A DNA stretch of 64,000 nt from Enterococcus sp. BWB1-3 (GTDB taxonomy: Bacteria; Bacillota; Bacilli; Lactobacillales; Enterococcaceae), in NCBI RefSeq assembly GCF_016745275.1, contig NZ_JADOEP010000015.1:11012-75011 (forward strand), in the 5' to 3' direction. Positions 19,802 through 29,473 of this stretch are shown here, one piece after another. A program made the translations under genes and the position numbers. Positions within the stretch are counted from its first letter, which is position 1. The number at the start of each line of letters is the position of its first letter. The notes below the pieces were generated by a model that searched no databases, had not been told where the DNA came from, and saw only the letters and a program-made list of their open reading frames with translations.

Positions 19802-21622
19802 ATGAGCGATGCAAAACAATTACCAAAAAGAGAAGAACTTGCAACTGAATTAACGTGGGACTTAACTGCTATTTTTAAAGATGACGAAGCTTTCGAAAAA
19901 GCATATAGTCAGCTCTCAGAGGAAATAACGAAAGCTGAACAAATAAAAGGAACGCTTGGAAATGGCAGCAAAGCGTTTTTGTCTGGTATTGAATATCTGC
20001 TGGATGTCTATAGAAAAATTGAAGTGATCTATGTGTACGCGCATTTAAAAAACGATCAGGATACTGCGAATTCAGAACAGCAGGCGTTATATTCAAGGGC
20101 TGCAACATTATATTCAAAAGTTGGTGAAGCTGTAGCTTGGTTTGAGCCGGAAGTACTTTCACTTACTGATAAAGAAATATGGGGTTATTTTGAAGAAATG
20201 CCTGAATTGAAATCATACAAACACTTCATTGAGAATATTTTAGATAGTCGCGCCCATGTATTGACTGAGGATAAGGAAGCTTTATTGGCTGGAGCAAGTG
20301 AAATTTTTGGAGCTTCAAGCAATACATTTTCCATTTTGAATAATGCTGATTTAAAATTCCCTGTGATTGAAAACGAAAAGGGTGAAAAAGTTCAATTAAG
20401 TCATGGAGTTTACGGTCAACTAATGGAGAGTACTTCCAGAAAGGTAAGAGAGGCAGCATTTAAAGGACTTTACAGTGTTTATGAACAGTTTAACAATACG
20501 TTTGCATCCACTTTGTCTTCGCACGTAAAAACACATAATTTTAAAGCGAAAATCAGAAATTACAGCTCTGCCAGAGAAGCAGCACTAAGCAATAATCATA
20601 TACCGGAAAGTGTTTATGAAACACTTTTGGAAGTAGTCAATAAAAACCTGCCATTATTGCATCGCTATGTAAGCCTGAGAAAACGGCTGTTGAATCTTGA
20701 GGAGCTTCATATGTACGATATGTATACGCCAATATTGGGTGATGCACCTGTAAGATATTCCTATGAAGAAGCAAAAGATAAAGCTGTGACAGCATTGGCT
20801 CCATTGGGAGAAGAGTATCTAAATGTTGTAAACGAGGCCTTTGATAATCGCTGGATTGATGTAGTGGAAAATCAGGGAAAGCGCAGCGGAGCATATTCGT
20901 CAGGTGCTTATGATACGTACCCATATATCTTGTTAAACTGGCATGACAGCCTTGATCAGCTGTATACACTGGTTCACGAGATGGGACATAGTGTTCACAG
21001 CTACTTTACAAGAAATAATCAGCCTTATGTATACGGAGATTATTCGATTTTCCTTGCAGAGATTGCATCAACAACGAATGAAAATATTTTGACTGAATAT
21101 CTTTTGGAAACAGAGGCAGATCCTCGGGTAAGGGCCTATGTGTTAAATCACTATTTAGATGGTTTCAAAGGAACAATTTTCCGTCAGACTCAGTTTGCTG
21201 AATTTGAACAATTTATCCATGTTGAGGATGCGAAGGGAACACCCTTGACCAGTGAATATTTAAATGAAAACTATGCAGAATTGAATCAAAAATATTATGG
21301 ACCGGAAGTCGCTGAGGACAAAGAGATTGCTTCAGAGTGGTCTAGAATTCCGCATTTCTACTATAACTACTATGTTTATCAATATGCAACAGGATTTTCC
21401 GCTGCTTCTGCACTTGCAGACAAGATTATTAAGCAGGAGCCTGAAGCTTTGGAAAAATATTTGAGCTATTTAAAATCCGGAAGTAGTGATTATCCGATTG
21501 AGGTGATGAAAAAAGCAGGTGTTGATATGACAAAACCGGCTTATATAGAAGATGCGATGAAAGTATTTGAATCACGCCTGGCAGAACTGGAAGAGTTGAT
21601 AGAGACATTGGAAAAGAACTAG
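19802..21622 (+). CDS. pepF: oligoendopeptidase F (M3 family)
   Basis: This 606-residue cytoplasmic zinc metallopeptidase cleaves oligopeptides of moderate length. The zinc motif HEMGHSVHSYF starts at His392, and the third ligand region is EIASTTNENIL. The AAGGGAG at 19787-19793 points to ATG 19802 (MSDAKQLPKREEL); two in-frame ATGs at 19784 and 19796 are less likely. It lies just downstream of coiA with an 18-bp gap from the coiA stop to the first in-frame ATG. It converges on spxH, with a shared terminator between them. Confidence 0.96.
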   Translation: MSDAKQLPKREELATELTWDLTAIFKDDEAFEKAYSQLSEEITKAEQIKGTLGNGSKAFLSGIEYLLDVYRKIEVIYVYAHLKNDQDTANSEQQALYSRAATLYSKVGEAVAWFEPEVLSLTDKEIWGYFEEMPELKSYKHFIENILDSRAHVLTEDKEALLAGASEIFGASSNTFSILNNADLKFPVIENEKGEKVQLSHGVYGQLMESTSRKVREAAFKGLYSVYEQFNNTFASTLSSHVKTHNFKAKIRNYSSAREAALSNNHIPESVYETLLEVVNKNLPLLHRYVSLRKRLLNLEELHMYDMYTPILGDAPVRYSYEEAKDKAVTALAPLGEEYLNVVNEAFDNRWIDVVENQGKRSGAYSSGAYDTYPYILLNWHDSLDQLYTLVHEMGHSVHSYFTRNNQPYVYGDYSIFLAEIASTTNENILTEYLLETEADPRVRAYVLNHYLDGFKGTIFRQTQFAEFEQFIHVEDAKGTPLTSEYLNENYAELNQKYYGPEVAEDKEIASEWSRIPHFYYNYYVYQYATGFSAASALADKIIKQEPEALEKYLSYLKSGSSDYPIEVMKKAGVDMTKPAYIEDAMKVFESRLAELEELIETLEKN

Positions 21623-21735
21623 ATTTTATTCAAATGAGTAGAAAAACAGTTGACTGAAGCGAAGATAATTTGTTATTGCTGCTTCTGGATTTAAAATGAG
21701 AAGAGGGTCTGCTCGGATAAAGATTATGAACAATA

Positions 21736-21780
21736 AAAGAAGGAAGCAGCAATTTATTCGGCTGTTTCCTTCTTTTAAAG
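21736..21780. terminator. bidirectional terminator between pepF and spxH
   Basis: AAGAAGGAAGCAGC and GCTGTTTCCTTCTT form a stem with A-rich left and T-rich right flanks, so it can serve both convergent genes. It slightly overlaps the 3' end of spxH. Confidence 0.85.
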
Positions 21781-22425
21781 TAAATGTAAATGTCCTTTTG
21801 GAACGGACTGTTCGTTATTGTCTGCCAACTCAAGCGAATCATGAAAATGAAGATAATTTTTTTCGGATGTTTCACACAATCGTTCGATTTGCTGAATGGA
21901 TATGTCTCCCTCCACTAATACACCATAATCTCTATCACAGGCATAATTATAAATAACTGTAGATGGATGCTGAGTAACTCCCATTTCTCTTGCAATTTGC
22001 TGATCTATTTGAAATGACTCTTTAACAAAACTGGATTTACGATCATTTTTAAACATTTCTAAATCTCCGCCTGCATCAACAATCAAGGTTTCGGCTAAAT
22101 CAGGTGAATAGCCAACTCCGCTTTCAGTAATCATACTTTGAAGATTCAGGAGAATATGACGGCCTTTCTTTTTTCCCTGCAGCTGTGCAGCTTTGAAATC
22201 TAATGCAGCAGAATAGGTTGTTTCAAACAGTTGATTTCTTCCTTTAATATCACTAGGGTGTATTCCATGTACTTTAAGCAGAAAGTCAATTGTTTTCATG
22301 TTCACCAAAGGGATCAAACGTAATTGAATTTTCCTATTTTCCGCCTGAGCAAATGTAAGTATCTCTCTTTCAATATCTAGACAAATACTCCCTAATGGAT
22401 TCACGAACAAATAAATTTCAATCAT
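21775..22425 (-). CDS. spxH: SpxH (YjbH), DsbA-like ClpXP adaptor
   Basis: This 216-residue protein of the DsbA/thioredoxin-like fold is known in Bacilli as the adaptor that presents Spx to ClpXP. The start is IEIYLFVNPLGSICLDIERE; the usual CxxC site is reduced to a single cysteine (Cys15). The cis-Pro-like region is GVTQHPSTVIYN. Spx (17076) and MecA (17811) are close by. The family is known to vary in its active-site cysteines, so loss of one does not argue against adaptor function. Confidence 0.85.
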   Translation of the reverse strand: MIEIYLFVNPLGSICLDIEREILTFAQAENRKIQLRLIPLVNMKTIDFLLKVHGIHPSDIKGRNQLFETTYSAALDFKAAQLQGKKKGRHILLNLQSMITESGVGYSPDLAETLIVDAGGDLEMFKNDRKSSFVKESFQIDQQIAREMGVTQHPSTVIYNYACDRDYGVLVEGDISIQQIERLCETSEKNYLHFHDSLELADNNEQSVPKGHLHLL

Positions 22426-22532
22426 TCATACTTCCTCCAATTCGACACTTTGACAATCTCCGCAACATGAACTAATCCTTGTAATTTAACAAAAAAACAG
22501 AATAAAAGAAACTAATCTGCTCAATTATTTTA

Positions 22533-23117
22533 CTACCGGAGGTGCGAAGGAGCGGAAAGCATCATTCTTTGAATTTTGTTAGGACCGCTAATTTTTTCAA
22601 TAGACAGAGTGTCTAACAATTCATTAAATGCTATTTTTCCAGTAACAGCATCCTCAACCTCTAATTCAAGTTCAAAATCATGGGTATCATTGTACCAACT
22701 TTCATCGAGAGCTAACAAACCTTGGGGAAGTTTTTTCTGTGCTCTTTTTGTTTTTAATTCACCAATAACTTGCAATGGACTATCAATGTTTAGTTCTTTC
22801 AGTTTTTGAAATACTTCACTTTCTTTAGGAAGTTTAAAAGCATGGATCATTTTATTCGCCTGTTCAAAACTCAGAGAATCTGTAATCTCCAGTAAGCCAA
22901 CGGTATTAGGAATTTTCAGAGTTACCTCTGCTTTATCAGGCAATGTACGAATTCTTAAACCAATAGCTCTTTCTTTCAGTTGAAAGTCGAACGTATCGAA
23001 ATAGGTATTCATCTGAATAAAAAAATCTGTTTCCTTAAATTTGAAGTACTCAGCAGTTCGGAAAAAGTTTTCTTTTGAGAGCAATGTTTTGTATTCAATT
23101 TCTAAATCTTTACTCAT
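22533..23117 (-). CDS. CYTH domain protein (YjbK-like triphosphate tunnel enzyme)
   Basis: This 194-residue protein has the CYTH hallmark ExExK at Glu6-Lys10 (LEIEYK), charged barrel strands (GLRIRTLPDKAEVTLKIP) and a distal acidic pair (FELELEVEDAV). These proteins hydrolyse inorganic or nucleoside triphosphates in a beta-tunnel. It is divergent from relQ, as in other Bacilli, so a role near nucleotide or alarmone metabolism is plausible but unproven. The start is ATG 23117, with GAAGGTGAG upstream on the minus strand. Confidence 0.9.
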   Translation of the reverse strand: MSKDLEIEYKTLLSKENFFRTAEYFKFKETDFFIQMNTYFDTFDFQLKERAIGLRIRTLPDKAEVTLKIPNTVGLLEITDSLSFEQANKMIHAFKLPKESEVFQKLKELNIDSPLQVIGELKTKRAQKKLPQGLLALDESWYNDTHDFELELEVEDAVTGKIAFNELLDTLSIEKISGPNKIQRMMLSAPSHLR

Positions 23118-23293
23118 CCGAAACTCACCTTCTTCGTACTAATTTTCACACAACTTCCATAGTTTCGTCAAGAAAAGTGATTGAACTATTTGACTTTTTA
23201 GATAATTCTTATAATAGAATAAAAAATCCTATTTTTAATTGGTCTATGGTAAAATAGGCATTGGGTCAAATTCAAGGGAATTGAGGGAGAGAT

Positions 23294-23950
23294 ATGGAGA
23301 AAGATTGGAAACTTTTTCTTGCGCCATATGAACAAGCTGTTGGAGAGATGAAAGTCAAGTTGCGTGGGATACGCAAACAATTTAATGAGCTTAACAGACA
23401 TACCCCCATCGAGTTTGTGACAGGTCGAGTAAAACCTGTAGACAGTATTCTCATGAAAGCCTCCTTACGAAAGATTCCGATGGATCGTTTGGAAGAAGAG
23501 ATGCAGGATATTGCCGGACTGCGGATTATGTGTCAGTTCGTTGAGGATATTTATCAGGTTGTCGAAATTATTAGGAATCGTAAAGATTTGGAAATTGTAC
23601 AGGAAAGAGATTATATTACGAATAAAAAAGAGAGCGGATATCGTTCATATCATTTGGTTATAGTTTATCCTGTTCAACTTGTGACTGGAGAAAAAAGGAT
23701 TTTAGCAGAAATTCAGATCCGTACGCTGGCAATGAATTTTTGGGCAACGATTGAGCATTCCTTGAATTATAAGTATCAGGGAGTCTTTCCAGAAGAATTA
23801 AATGCCCGACTGCAGCGCGCAGCAGAGGCTGCGTATCAGTTGGATGGAGAAATGTCAGATATTCGGGAAGAAATTCAGGAAGCACAACACCTATTTTCTC
23901 ATGGCAGAGGAAAAAATAAAAGAAGCTATTACAAAGAAGATCAGCCATAA
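23294..23950 (+). CDS. relQ: RelQ small alarmone synthetase
   Basis: This 218-residue single-domain (p)ppGpp synthetase has no hydrolase domain. The RelA_SpoT core includes DIAGLRIMCQFVEDIY, the loop NKKESGYRSYHLVI and EIQIRTLAMNFWATIEHSLNYK. The start is ATG 23294 behind GAGGGAGAG. It precedes nadK by 95 bp, and the order relQ-nadK-rluD-mgtE suggests one operon. A TATAAT at 23210-23215 may be its -10. RelQ is the second (p)ppGpp source of enterococci beside Rel. Confidence 0.96.
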   Translation: MEKDWKLFLAPYEQAVGEMKVKLRGIRKQFNELNRHTPIEFVTGRVKPVDSILMKASLRKIPMDRLEEEMQDIAGLRIMCQFVEDIYQVVEIIRNRKDLEIVQERDYITNKKESGYRSYHLVIVYPVQLVTGEKRILAEIQIRTLAMNFWATIEHSLNYKYQGVFPEELNARLQRAAEAAYQLDGEMSDIREEIQEAQHLFSHGRGKNKRSYYKEDQP

Positions 23951-24045
23951 AAAAGAATTTATAAAAAAATTTTTCAAATACTTCTTAACTATACATAGTA
24001 GAGAATTTGAAACTGTATTAATTTAAGGAGGAAGGGGGGCAGATC

Positions 24046-24843
24046 ATGAAAGTGGCGATCGTTCATAATAATGAAGATAAATCAAAAAAGGTTGCTGAGG
24101 AGCTTTTGGTACTTTTAAAGAGGGAAAATATTGAAGTAACGAATCAAGAACCTCAACTGGTTATTTCCATCGGAGGGGATGGTACGTTGCTCTCAGCTTT
24201 CCACCGTTTCAGTCACCTGTTGAACAGTGTGAGATTTCTTGGTGTCCATACCGGACATTTAGGATTTTATACAGACTGGCGCGATTATGAACTGGAAGAG
24301 CTTGTAGAGAGTCTGCTGATGTCTCAGGAAAAAAGTATCAGCTATCCTTTATTGGATGTAAAAATCAGCTTTAGAGATGATCAGCCTGATAAGCATTTTT
24401 TAGCACTAAATGAGTCCACCATTAAACGTTCTAATCGAACAATGGTAGCGGATATCTATATTAAGAATGATCTGTTTGAGCGATTTAGAGGCGACGGGTT
24501 ATCAGTTTCTACACCTACAGGTTCGACTGCCTATAACAAGAGTGTAGGCGGAGCTGTGATTCATCCAAGTATTAATGCCTTTCAGCTGGCAGAAATTGCT
24601 TCATTAAATAATCGGGTTTTTCGTACATTGGGCTCCCCTATGGTAATTGCCAGTAAAGAATGGGTGACGATTGTTTTGAAGGAACGCGGTGATTATATGA
24701 TTACTGTAGATCAGTTAGATATATATCAGGAAGAGGTGGATACCATCCAATATCGCATTGCTGATGAACGGATACATTTTGCTTCCTATAAGCATACGCA
24801 TTTTTGGAATAGAGTCAAGGATGCATTTATTAGCGAGGACTAG
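24046..24843 (+). CDS. nadK: NAD kinase
   Basis: This 265-residue enzyme phosphorylates NAD to NADP. The GGDG motif is at residues 43-46 (SIGGDGTLLSAF), and the second motif is STPTGSTAYNKSVGGA. The start is ATG 24046 behind AAGGAGG. It lies 7 bp upstream of the pseudouridine synthase and downstream of relQ. Length and motifs are typical. Confidence 0.97.
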   Translation: MKVAIVHNNEDKSKKVAEELLVLLKRENIEVTNQEPQLVISIGGDGTLLSAFHRFSHLLNSVRFLGVHTGHLGFYTDWRDYELEELVESLLMSQEKSISYPLLDVKISFRDDQPDKHFLALNESTIKRSNRTMVADIYIKNDLFERFRGDGLSVSTPTGSTAYNKSVGGAVIHPSINAFQLAEIASLNNRVFRTLGSPMVIASKEWVTIVLKERGDYMITVDQLDIYQEEVDTIQYRIADERIHFASYKHTHFWNRVKDAFISED

Positions 24844-24850
24844 ATAATTT

Positions 24851-25744
24851 ATGGAATTTCAATGGGTTTACAAGAAGGAAGAGTCTCGGCAAATTAAGTC
24901 TTTTTTGAAAGAGCAGGGTGTTTCAAAAGGTTTGCTGGCGAAAATAAAATTTCAAGGCGGACGAATTACTGTGAATGATCGGGTGGAAAATGTTTTATTT
25001 AAGCTTTCGTTCGGTGATCAGCTGAAGATCGTTATTCCAGACGAAGGAGAGCATGAAACAATGCTTCCTTCGGAGGGGAGACTAGATATTCTATTTGAAG
25101 ATGAACATTTTTTAATAGTAAATAAACCAGCTGGAATAGCATCTATTCCTTCTCAATATCATACAAGTGAAACCATGGCAAATCAGGTGAAGGGTTATTA
25201 TAAGCGGATGAAGTATTCGGATCAGATCGTTCATATTGTCACCCGTTTGGATCGGGATACTTCGGGAGTCATGTTGTTTGCCAAGCATGGTTTTGCTCAT
25301 GCGCTCCTTGATCAGCAGCTGCGCAAAAAGCAAGTTATTAAGATTTATTATGCTCTTGTAGGAGGAGCTGTCCATTCTTTAGCTGAACATGAAGAGATTA
25401 TTGGTCCGATCAGCAGAGATACGTCCTCTTTGTTAAAAAGGATGGTATCAGAGAATGGTAAATACGCTAAAACAGAGTACTGGCTGGCTGAAAAGCTGAA
25501 AGATTCAGCTTATGTAAAAATTCAGCTTCATACTGGAAGAACCCATCAAATCCGTGTTCATTTTGAAAGCATCGGCTGTCCGCTGCTGGGTGATGAAATG
25601 TACGGCGGTCCCATGGATTTAGGTATAAGAAGGCAGGCGCTTCATTGCAGTCAGTTGAGTTTTATTCATCCATTTACACAGGAAAAAATGAGGATTGATT
25701 CTCCAGTTGCGGAGGACATGAAAAGAATTATTGAAATAAGGTAG
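24851..25744 (+). CDS. RluD-family 23S rRNA/tRNA pseudouridine synthase
   Basis: This 297-residue protein has an S4-like N-terminal region (about residues 10-60) and the RluA/RluD catalytic core. The catalytic aspartate is Asp134 in VTRLDRDTSGVMLF, followed by the arginine motif GRTHQIRVHFESIGCPLLGD. The exact modified base cannot be assigned. It lies between nadK and mgtE in the same operon. Confidence 0.93.
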   Translation: MEFQWVYKKEESRQIKSFLKEQGVSKGLLAKIKFQGGRITVNDRVENVLFKLSFGDQLKIVIPDEGEHETMLPSEGRLDILFEDEHFLIVNKPAGIASIPSQYHTSETMANQVKGYYKRMKYSDQIVHIVTRLDRDTSGVMLFAKHGFAHALLDQQLRKKQVIKIYYALVGGAVHSLAEHEEIIGPISRDTSSLLKRMVSENGKYAKTEYWLAEKLKDSAYVKIQLHTGRTHQIRVHFESIGCPLLGDEMYGGPMDLGIRRQALHCSQLSFIHPFTQEKMRIDSPVAEDMKRIIEIR

Positions 25745-25761
25745 AACAGGAGGTTGCAGGA

Positions 25762-27123
25762 ATGAATGAAGGACAGGAAATAGAGGAACAATTTGATAAT
25801 TTGCTTACTTTCTTGGAAGAAGAGCAGATGAATGAATTTAGAGAGTTGTTTTTATCCCTTCATATCTATGAGCAGGGGCAGTTCTACCAATCTCTTGAAG
25901 CGAAGCAGCGTAAACAGCTATACAATTATCTGTCTCCAAAAGAACTGGCAGACATGTTTGATGTGATAGAAGAAGATAATGAGGACATGAAAGATTATAT
26001 TGCTGAGATGCGTCCAGGTTATGCAGCAGAAATGCTTTCAGAGATGTATACGGATAATGCAGTTGACCTGCTGAACATGCTGGATAAAAGTCAGAAAGCA
26101 AAATATCTAAGTTTGATGAGTACAGAAGATGCCAGTGAAATAAAGGAACTGCTGCATTATGAAGATGATACTGCCGGCTCAATAATGACCACTGAATATG
26201 TATCAATTGTTGCCAATCAAACGGTTCGATCTGCAATGTACGTTCTGAAAACACAGGCAGATGTTGCAGAAACTATTTACTATGTTTATGTAGTGGATCA
26301 GGATAACCGTCTGGTCGGAGTAATTTCTCTACGTGATTTAATTATTAATGAAGATGATACTCTAATTAGTGAGATTTTGAATGAACGGGTAATTTCTGTT
26401 CATGTAGGAGATGACCAGGAGGATGTTGCCCAAACTATTAGGGACTATGACTTTCTGGCACTACCGGTTATTGATTATGACGATCACTTGCTTGGTATTG
26501 TCACAGTTGATGATATTATTGATGTCATTGATGATGAAGCTGCCAGCGATTATTCCGGTTTGGCTGGGGTTGACGTTGAACAAGTCAGTGAAAATCCATT
26601 TAAAGCAGCTTCAAAGAGACTGCCTTGGCTGATCACATTGCTTTTTCTTGGGATGTCCACAGCGACATTAATCAGTCATTATGAAGAGCTTGTTAGTGAA
26701 GCCAGTATTTTGGCTGTATTCATTTCATTAATCACAGGAACAGCAGGGAATGCAGGGACTCAATCTTTGGCGGTGGCAGTAAGGCGTCTGGCTGTAAATG
26801 ATGAGAAAGACAGCAGCTTTGGTCGTCTAATTGTGAGTGAAGTGCTGACAGGGCTTGTCACCGGAGCGATTACTGGTTTGACAATATTCATTGTTGTTGG
26901 TGTCTGGAAACAAAACTTCCCGCTTGGTTTTGTCATTGGTATGGCGATGCTTTGTGCAATTACTGTTGCAAATCTTGCAGGAAGTCTGATTCCTATGCTG
27001 ATGGACAAGCTGGGCTTCGATCCTGCTGTAGCAAGCGGACCTTTCATTACGACCTTGAGTGATTTAACCAGTGTACTGATTTATTTCAATATTGCCAGTA
27101 TTTTTATGTACTATTTTATTTGA
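25762..27123 (+). CDS. mgtE: MgtE family magnesium transporter
   Basis: This 453-residue channel has an N-terminal MgtE helical domain (about residues 20-130), paired CBS domains (about 135-255) that sense cytoplasmic magnesium, and five C-terminal membrane helices. The pore segment is LITGTAGNAGTQSLAVAVRRLA, with an acidic ion-site region FDPAVASGPFITTLSD. The start is ATG 25762 behind AGGAGGTTG. No magnesium riboswitch is seen, because the gene is the last of the relQ-nadK-rluD operon. Confidence 0.96.
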   Translation: MNEGQEIEEQFDNLLTFLEEEQMNEFRELFLSLHIYEQGQFYQSLEAKQRKQLYNYLSPKELADMFDVIEEDNEDMKDYIAEMRPGYAAEMLSEMYTDNAVDLLNMLDKSQKAKYLSLMSTEDASEIKELLHYEDDTAGSIMTTEYVSIVANQTVRSAMYVLKTQADVAETIYYVYVVDQDNRLVGVISLRDLIINEDDTLISEILNERVISVHVGDDQEDVAQTIRDYDFLALPVIDYDDHLLGIVTVDDIIDVIDDEAASDYSGLAGVDVEQVSENPFKAASKRLPWLITLLFLGMSTATLISHYEELVSEASILAVFISLITGTAGNAGTQSLAVAVRRLAVNDEKDSSFGRLIVSEVLTGLVTGAITGLTIFIVVGVWKQNFPLGFVIGMAMLCAITVANLAGSLIPMLMDKLGFDPAVASGPFITTLSDLTSVLIYFNIASIFMYYFI

Positions 27124-27135
27124 AAAGATGAGAAA

Positions 27136-27475
27136 AGAGGCTGTTACAAAGCTTCTCCATGCGGTGAGTAACGGCAGAGGCAACGTAAACTGAATATCAA
27201 TCTTAATTCAGGGTACTCCTGTGGTTACTTGTCACAGTTGCTGTATGCATCGAGTAATTGCAGATGCAAGGCAAGACGTTCTTATGCGGCTTCCTACTTG
27301 GTGCTCTACAAATTTTCTATGATCAAGTAGATATTGTTCATCACTTATATGACTTAAACTGTGACGAGTGTCTCACGAGGAAACATCTATTTTTTAACAA
27401 AATAGTAATTCTCAACACTTTCGGCTTATTATCGAAAGTGTTGTTTTTGGAACACCGTTTATTCGATTTTAAGGG
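27136..27475 (+). repeat. family D mosaic element with internal hairpin
   Basis: The left end (GTTACAAAGCTTCTCC) and right end (TGGAACACCGTTTATTCG) match the inverted element at 11675-11775. The middle differs. CAACACTTTCG (27414-27424) and CGAAAGTGTTG (27433-27443) form a perfect 11-bp stem. No gene is supported in this stretch. Confidence 0.65.
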
Positions 27476-27509
27476 TCCGAGACATACCAATGTCTGAGAC
27501 CCTTTTTTT
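27471..27509 (+). terminator. terminator of the mgtE operon / cutC convergent region
   Basis: AAGGGTC (27471-27477) and GACCCTT (27498-27504) enclose the secondary stem AGACA/TGTCT, and T residues follow. Confidence 0.88.
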
Positions 27510-27536
27510 GGAGACATGACAGATTTAAAATTCACA

Positions 27537-28166
27537 TCAAACTATCTTTGTTCCATGTGCTTCTTTGATGTTTAGTGCGTCTGTTATCTGTTGGATATTT
27601 TGAGTGTTGATTCCGCCACCGGGTAAAATGATGATTCTGTCTCCTGCATAATCAATTAGTTCTTTCAAATGAGGAAGATTTTCTTCAATTGGGGTTCCTG
27701 TAGGTCCGCCGTGAGTTAAGATTCTTTGAACCCCATGCTCGGCCAGCCAGTCAATGGCTTTAAATTGATTTTCTTTACTTAGGGAATCAAAAGCCATATG
27801 GAAGGTAATTTGCAGCCCTTCTGATGTTTCAATGAGTAATTCAAGTGCTTCTTCATCTAACTGATTTTCAGCTGTCAGACAGCCAAATACAACGCCGTCT
27901 GTGCCGATTTTTTTTGCTTCGATTAAATCAGTATGCATAATTTTTAATTCAATGTCATTATAAACAAAATCACCGCCACGTGGTCGAATCATTGTCATGA
28001 CAGGTATAGAGTGCTCTCCAGCATAATTGAGTACCTCTTCAATAACACCGGTACTTGGAGTAGTACCGCCTACAGCCAGATTGTCGCAGAGTTCTATTCT
28101 GCCGGCACCGTTTCTAATTGCTGTTGGAATATCAGTGAAGTTTTCTGCACAAAATTCTTTAATCAT
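27537..28166 (-). CDS. cutC: CutC family protein
   Basis: This 209-residue TIM-barrel protein belongs to the CutC family, historically linked to copper homeostasis. The motifs are RIELCDNLAVGGTTPS, MIRPRGGDFVYND and the C-terminal ILPGGGINTQNIQ. The start is ATG 28166 with a GGAGCA box upstream on the minus strand. The true biochemical role of the family is not settled. It is a single gene, with no copper regulator nearby. Confidence 0.94.
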   Translation of the reverse strand: MIKEFCAENFTDIPTAIRNGAGRIELCDNLAVGGTTPSTGVIEEVLNYAGEHSIPVMTMIRPRGGDFVYNDIELKIMHTDLIEAKKIGTDGVVFGCLTAENQLDEEALELLIETSEGLQITFHMAFDSLSKENQFKAIDWLAEHGVQRILTHGGPTGTPIEENLPHLKELIDYAGDRIIILPGGGINTQNIQQITDALNIKEAHGTKIV

Positions 28167-28393
28167 TTTTTATATTGCTCCTTTGCTGTTTATATTCTTT
28201 TGCTAATCAAGATGAACGAGCCCTTTTCCTAGTAGGAATACTGAGCAGGACTGGATGAGATGAAGTGTAGGAAGACTTCATTTTAATTATTTTTATCCAT
28301 ACGAATTGTAACACAATTTCTGCAGTTGCCAAAGCAGGATTCTCATTGTAAGATAAAGCAGGATAAACGAATGTGAAGATAAAGGAGCTGCTT

Positions 28394-29239
28394 ATGCGGA
28401 AAAAAATTGATAAAGCAAAGGCTTTTTTGGCTGAAAACAGACAGCTGTTTCGCTGTCCGATCTGTCACAAGTCATTTGTTCAAGAGAGCTATACGTTAAA
28501 ATGTGAAGAAAATCATCAGTTTGATCTTTCAAAAAAGGGCACACTCTATTTTTTGAAAAGCCATAATCAAAGTGAGTATAATCATGAAATGTTCAGTCAT
28601 AGGCAAGTTATGATAAAGAGCGGTATGTACCGGAAGATGCTGGAGAAATTGATTCCTTTTGTACAGGAAAAAGAGAATATCATTGATATCGGCTGTGGAG
28701 AAGGCAGCTTTCTGACAGAATTAACCCATTTGGGGATGTCTGGTACGAAGATAGGTTTTGATCTTTCGAAGGATGGTATTTATTTGGCAAGCAATCAGCC
28801 GATCGAGGCTTTTTGGTGTGCAGCTGATTTGACCAATCTTCCATTTGCTGACCAATCTGCTGACTGTCTGCTGAATATTTTTTCTCCTTCTCATTATGCC
28901 GAGTTTCAACGGGTTTTAAAGCCCAATGGACTCGTAGTGAAAATTGTTCCGGAAACGGGTTATTTGAGAGAATTGAGAGAGGCTTTCTTTCCAAACAATC
29001 AAGCTAAGCAGTCCTATTCGAATGAAAAAGTAATTGAGAAGTTTTCACAGTCTTTGGCTGTTGTTGCCGATGAAAGAATCACTTCGGTTTTTGAGATACC
29101 TCAAAAAAAACGTCTGGATCTGTTGGAAATGTCTCCGTTGGAATGGCAGGCTGATCCAAAAATTAAAGAAGTTCTTAAACAAAATCCTCTTGAAAAAGTC
29201 ACAATTGACCTTCGGATGTTAGTTGGCAGAGTTAGATAA
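28394..29239 (+). CDS. rlmA: RlmA-type 23S rRNA (guanine-N1) methyltransferase
   Basis: This 281-residue protein has an N-terminal zinc finger (CPICHKSF, then CEENH) followed by a class I SAM methyltransferase domain. Motif I is IIDIGCGEGSFLTEL, and motif IV-like is SADCLLNIFSPSHYAEFQRVL. The start is ATG 28394, 6 bp after AAAGGAG; the upstream in-frame GTG at 28373 precedes that RBS. Whether it targets G745 or G748 cannot be told from sequence alone. Confidence 0.92.
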   Translation: MRKKIDKAKAFLAENRQLFRCPICHKSFVQESYTLKCEENHQFDLSKKGTLYFLKSHNQSEYNHEMFSHRQVMIKSGMYRKMLEKLIPFVQEKENIIDIGCGEGSFLTELTHLGMSGTKIGFDLSKDGIYLASNQPIEAFWCAADLTNLPFADQSADCLLNIFSPSHYAEFQRVLKPNGLVVKIVPETGYLRELREAFFPNNQAKQSYSNEKVIEKFSQSLAVVADERITSVFEIPQKKRLDLLEMSPLEWQADPKIKEVLKQNPLEKVTIDLRMLVGRVR

Positions 29240-29270
29240 CGCTTACATTTGATTATTTTATGAAAAACTA

Positions 29271-29421
29271 TTGCAATGCTTCTATATTGGTGTTATATTA
29301 CATACAAGTTGTTTTTTCATTGGTTTTTATCAGGTTCCTGTTCTGATAAAAGTTAGTGAAAAGATTCTTCACTAACGTAACGACTCGCAGTGATTGACAC
29401 CGAGCCGATACGTTTTTTTTA
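29271..29421 (+). ncRNA. candidate small RNA or leader: strong promoter, three hairpins, terminator
   Basis: TTGCAA (29271-29276) and TATATT (29294-29299) have a 17-bp spacer and an extended -10 TG. The transcript would start near 29306. Three stems follow in series: TTTTATCAG/CTGATAAAA (29325-29351), GTTAGTGAA/TTCACTAAC (29352-29376), and CGTAACGACTCG/CGAGCCGATACG (29376-29412). Eight T then follow (29413-29420). A RNA of about 115 nt would end 53 bp before trmL. It may be a stand-alone small RNA or an attenuating leader of trmL. I do not recognise a known riboswitch class. Confidence 0.65.
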
Positions 29422-29473
29422 TTTTTTAAATAACATGAAAGCAGTATTTTTTTAGATAGAAAGGAATTAGGAA

